Assembly: GCF_910592395.1 (NCBI RefSeq)
Contig: NC_088311.1
Location: forward strand, 6,014,501-6,078,500
Source of the DNA: Lineus longissimus
Taxonomy: Eukaryota; Nemertea; Pilidiophora; Heteronemertea; Lineidae
Direction: 5' to 3'
DNA: 64,000 bases
Part shown: positions 61,772 to 64,000 of the stretch, in pieces
Numbering within the stretch: position 1 is the first letter of the stretch
Layout: every line of letters begins with the position of its first letter
Notes under the pieces: generated by a model
What the model was told of the DNA's origin: nothing
The model's input: the letters and a program-made list of their open reading frames with translations, nothing else
Databases searched by the model: none
Position numbers and translations under genes: made by a program

Positions 61772-64000
61772 ATGCCGGACTCTGCTGACTCTGCTAGCTC
61801 TACCACGAATCCAACAGGTTATGGACAGCAACACGCTCCCACTGCGCAAGGGAGATTTAACCGGTTAATTTTTGACGGAGATGAGAGGAGATACGAACAA
61901 TGGGAGGTGAAGTTTTTGGGTTACATGAAGATACAAAAACTGAAGGATACAATAACTGCGGATGCGGATCCCACGGACGAGGTAGGCCAAGCTAAAAATG
62001 AACTTACATATGCAGAATTAATTCAATTCCTAGACGACAAAAGTTTGAGCCTGGTAATGAGGGATGCTGCGGACAACGGACGGAAGGCTCTCAGGATTCT
62101 GCGAGAGCACTATGCGGGCACGGGAAAGCCCAGGGTGATTGCGCTCTACACGGAGTTGACTTCGTTAGTAAAAGTTTCCGGGGAGACAATCACGGACTAT
62201 GTAATTCGGGCGGAAAATGCAGCGTGCGCATTGAAAAATGCAGGAGAGACCGTCCAGGACAGTTTACTGATCGCTATGGTTCTGAAGGGACTACCAGAAT
62301 CGTACAAACCGTTCGTTGTGTGTGTCACACAGACTGACAAAAAGCAGTCATTCACGGAGTTCAAGGGGGCACTCCGTAGTTTCGAGGACACGGAAAAGGC
62401 CAGAAGTTCGGGTAGTGAAGACACCGTGATGAGAGTGTTCCATGGTGCGCCTCATTCAAACCCAGGATGGAATCCGAATATCGAATGTTACTCGTGTGGG
62501 AAAACAGGACATATTTCACGGAAATGTCCGACCAAGAAACCGAATGCGCAGAGCGGATTTTCGGCGGGAAAATGGTGCTCGCAATGCAAGTCATCGTCGC
62601 ATAACGAAAGCAACTGCAGAAAGAAGAAAAGGAATGCTAAGGAATCGGTAAAAGTCGTATCGGACATGGAGGACAGGAATGCCCATGATCAAGGTAACGA
62701 ACACTCATTTCATTCTTTTGCCTTCAAAGCAGCTGACCAAAGCTGTGAGCTGAAAAGAGACGCTTTGCTGGTCGATTGCGGTGCGACAACGCACATCCTG
62801 ACTGATGAATCAAGGTTCAAGACGTTTGATTCGAGATTTGTGCCTGAGAGACACTACATCGAGTTGGCGAATGGCACAAAGTCCAATAATGTGGCTAAGA
62901 AGCGAGGTGACGCTACGGTCACACTGATGGACAGATCCGGGAAGAAATCCGAAGTTTTGTTGAGAAACGCGTTGTTCATACCCTCGTACCCACAGGATAT
63001 CTTTTCTGTGGATGCCGCTACTCGGGGAGGTGCCAAGATTCTGTTCCATGATGACAGGGCGGAATTGGTACACAAAAGTGGAACGATCTTTGATATCAAG
63101 AAACACGAAAGACTATACTACCTTGATATGCATGACTACCGCAGGGACGAAATCGCATCGATCACAGATACCGTGTGTGTCACACGTGATATTAAGGCGT
63201 GGCACGAGATTTTAGGACACTGCAATCTTGAAGATGTGCAGAAACTTCCGGACTTGGTCGATGGCATGAACATCATTGATGTAAAATCAGGACCTGGTGA
63301 CTGTGATGTATGTATTACGGGTAAAATGTGTAAAACAAGAAGTAGGGTCCCCAGGACACGTGCGACTGTCCCATTAGAAATGGTGCATACAGATCTTGCT
63401 GGGCCCATTGAGCAAGAGTCGTCTGAGGGTTTTAGGTATGCGATGGTCTTCACAGATGACTACTCAGGATTCGTGTTTGTATATTTCCTGAAGAGCAAGA
63501 GTGATGCAGTCAAAGCTACTGAGAGATTTCTGGCTGACTCTGCTTTTCTTGGAAATGTCAAATGCATGCGTAGTGACAATGGTACAGAGTACACCTGTGA
63601 AGCCTTCGCATCACTCCTCAGAAGGAACAAAATAAGGCATGAGAAAAGTGCGCCTTATTCCCCGCACCAGAATGGGACCGCCGAACGCTACTGGAGGGTG
63701 TTATTTGAAATGGGTCGATGCTTATTGATCCAAGCAAAACTTGGTAAAGAAATGTGGCCATATGCAGTGATGGCGGCTGCATATATTCGTAACAGGTGTT
63801 ACAAGAAACGGGTAGAACAGACCCCGTATTTCGCCTTGACGGGTAGAAAGCCAAATTTGGCTCACATGAGAGTGTTTGGCTCAGAATGCTACGCTTACAG
63901 GCAAGACAAGAAGAAGCTGGACCCCAGGTGCACAAAAGGTATCTTTGTTGGGTATGATCGTGCGAGTCCAGCATACTTGGTGTATTTCCCAGAAACAGGA
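61772..64000 (+). CDS. Copia gag-pol polyprotein (partial: gag, protease, integrase)
   Basis: 743 codons without a stop, cut by the window edge. Residues ~1-235 are a copia-type gag region (UBN2-like: a YEQWEVKF motif near the start and helical capsid-like sequence). CCHC zinc knuckles lie at residues 239-252 (CX2CX4HX4C) and, unusually, a second at 269-282 with the same spacing. The aspartic protease motif is LLVDCGATTH with the catalytic Asp at 335; the DCGA form replaces the commoner DSGA. Integrase follows: the HHCC zinc site uses H478, H483, C511 and C514, and the catalytic triad is D541 (HTDLAGP), D602 (RSDNGTEY) and E638 (HQNGTAER), with the expected 35 residues between the last two. 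A VFGSECYAY motif marks the end of the integrase core. No frameshift separates gag from pol. It acts in cytoplasmic particles and, through integrase, in the nucleus. Confidence 0.92.
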   Translation, partial: MPDSADSASSTTNPTGYGQQHAPTAQGRFNRLIFDGDERRYEQWEVKFLGYMKIQKLKDTITADADPTDEVGQAKNELTYAELIQFLDDKSLSLVMRDAADNGRKALRILREHYAGTGKPRVIALYTELTSLVKVSGETITDYVIRAENAACALKNAGETVQDSLLIAMVLKGLPESYKPFVVCVTQTDKKQSFTEFKGALRSFEDTEKARSSGSEDTVMRVFHGAPHSNPGWNPNIECYSCGKTGHISRKCPTKKPNAQSGFSAGKWCSQCKSSSHNESNCRKKKRNAKESVKVVSDMEDRNAHDQGNEHSFHSFAFKAADQSCELKRDALLVDCGATTHILTDESRFKTFDSRFVPERHYIELANGTKSNNVAKKRGDATVTLMDRSGKKSEVLLRNALFIPSYPQDIFSVDAATRGGAKILFHDDRAELVHKSGTIFDIKKHERLYYLDMHDYRRDEIASITDTVCVTRDIKAWHEILGHCNLEDVQKLPDLVDGMNIIDVKSGPGDCDVCITGKMCKTRSRVPRTRATVPLEMVHTDLAGPIEQESSEGFRYAMVFTDDYSGFVFVYFLKSKSDAVKATERFLADSAFLGNVKCMRSDNGTEYTCEAFASLLRRNKIRHEKSAPYSPHQNGTAERYWRVLFEMGRCLLIQAKLGKEMWPYAVMAAAYIRNRCYKKRVEQTPYFALTGRKPNLAHMRVFGSECYAYRQDKKKLDPRCTKGIFVGYDRASPAYLVYFPETG

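Larger units (their letters stand above)
61578..64000 (+). mobile_element. Ty1/copia LTR retrotransposon, 5' part, running off the window edge
   Basis: An LTR retrotransposon inserted in intron 1 of the PDIA6-like gene in the same orientation. It starts with a short LTR (TGTTAGAATATGG...) and continues into a single gag-pol frame that is still open at the last base. The order gag, zinc knuckles, protease, integrase, with integrase before any reverse transcriptase, is diagnostic of copia-type rather than gypsy-type elements. The reverse transcriptase, RNase H and 3' LTR would lie beyond the window. The uninterrupted frame and intact catalytic residues suggest recent insertion. Confidence 0.9.

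Overview
The window looks like intron-rich, repeat-rich DNA from an invertebrate animal. It is AT-rich and has very few long open frames. Splice-site-bounded short open stretches occur on both strands, and there are many short inverted-repeat transposons, tRNA-derived SINE fragments and minisatellites. The repeat style (MITEs with GTTGTTCAAA-type and CTGTAAACCC-type ends, the 'GTGTCCTTGAGCAAGGCACTTAACCC' SINE tail split over two copies, a metazoan copia element) fits a marine bilaterian, possibly a lophotrochozoan. That placement is inference from repeat style, not from a search. There is no bacterial-type gene organisation, no CRISPR array, no rRNA and no convincing intact tRNA gene.

Only two coding features are firm, and both lie in the last 3 kb. 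At 61064-61390 there is a first coding exon on the + strand for a secreted/ER protein with a PDIA6 (P5)-like thioredoxin fold that lacks the CxxC active site. It ends at a consensus donor and is preceded by a CpG-richer promoter with a TGACGTG (UPR-type) site. About 190 bp into intron 1, in the same orientation, a Ty1/copia retrotransposon begins: a short 5' LTR, then a gag-pol frame open for 743 codons to the window edge, with two zinc knuckles, protease and a complete integrase DDE triad.

Between 20 and 36.5 kb three minus-strand candidate first coding exons (36341-36412, 32251-32451, 20358-20444) each start with ATG and end in AAG at a strong donor in phase 0. This is the layout of alternative promoters feeding one downstream exon, which must lie beyond the left edge. 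The product is not identified. A separate, weaker set of minus-strand internal-exon candidates (34574-34666, 26387-26506, 415-517) is mutually phase-compatible. On the + strand a TATA box followed by a donor at 20622-20687 looks like an untranslated first exon.

Repeats occupy much of the rest. A ~0.8-1.1 kb dispersed element occurs at 3399-4543 and 11961-12784; it is built from ~300-bp monomers and ends in a GAC microsatellite. There are divergent tandem repeats at 15174-15600, 40330-40900 and 45209-45388. A 2-kb minisatellite at 51475-53530 changes period from 107 to 49 bp. MITEs lie at 9691-9833, 49547-49763, 55360-55570 and 55940-56117, and a ~600-bp foldback element at 59213-59816. tRNA-SINE heads lie near 7203, 25308, 42945 and 47161, and a nested palindrome at 7298-7354. 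Most remaining intervals hold nothing I can support beyond short chance open frames.
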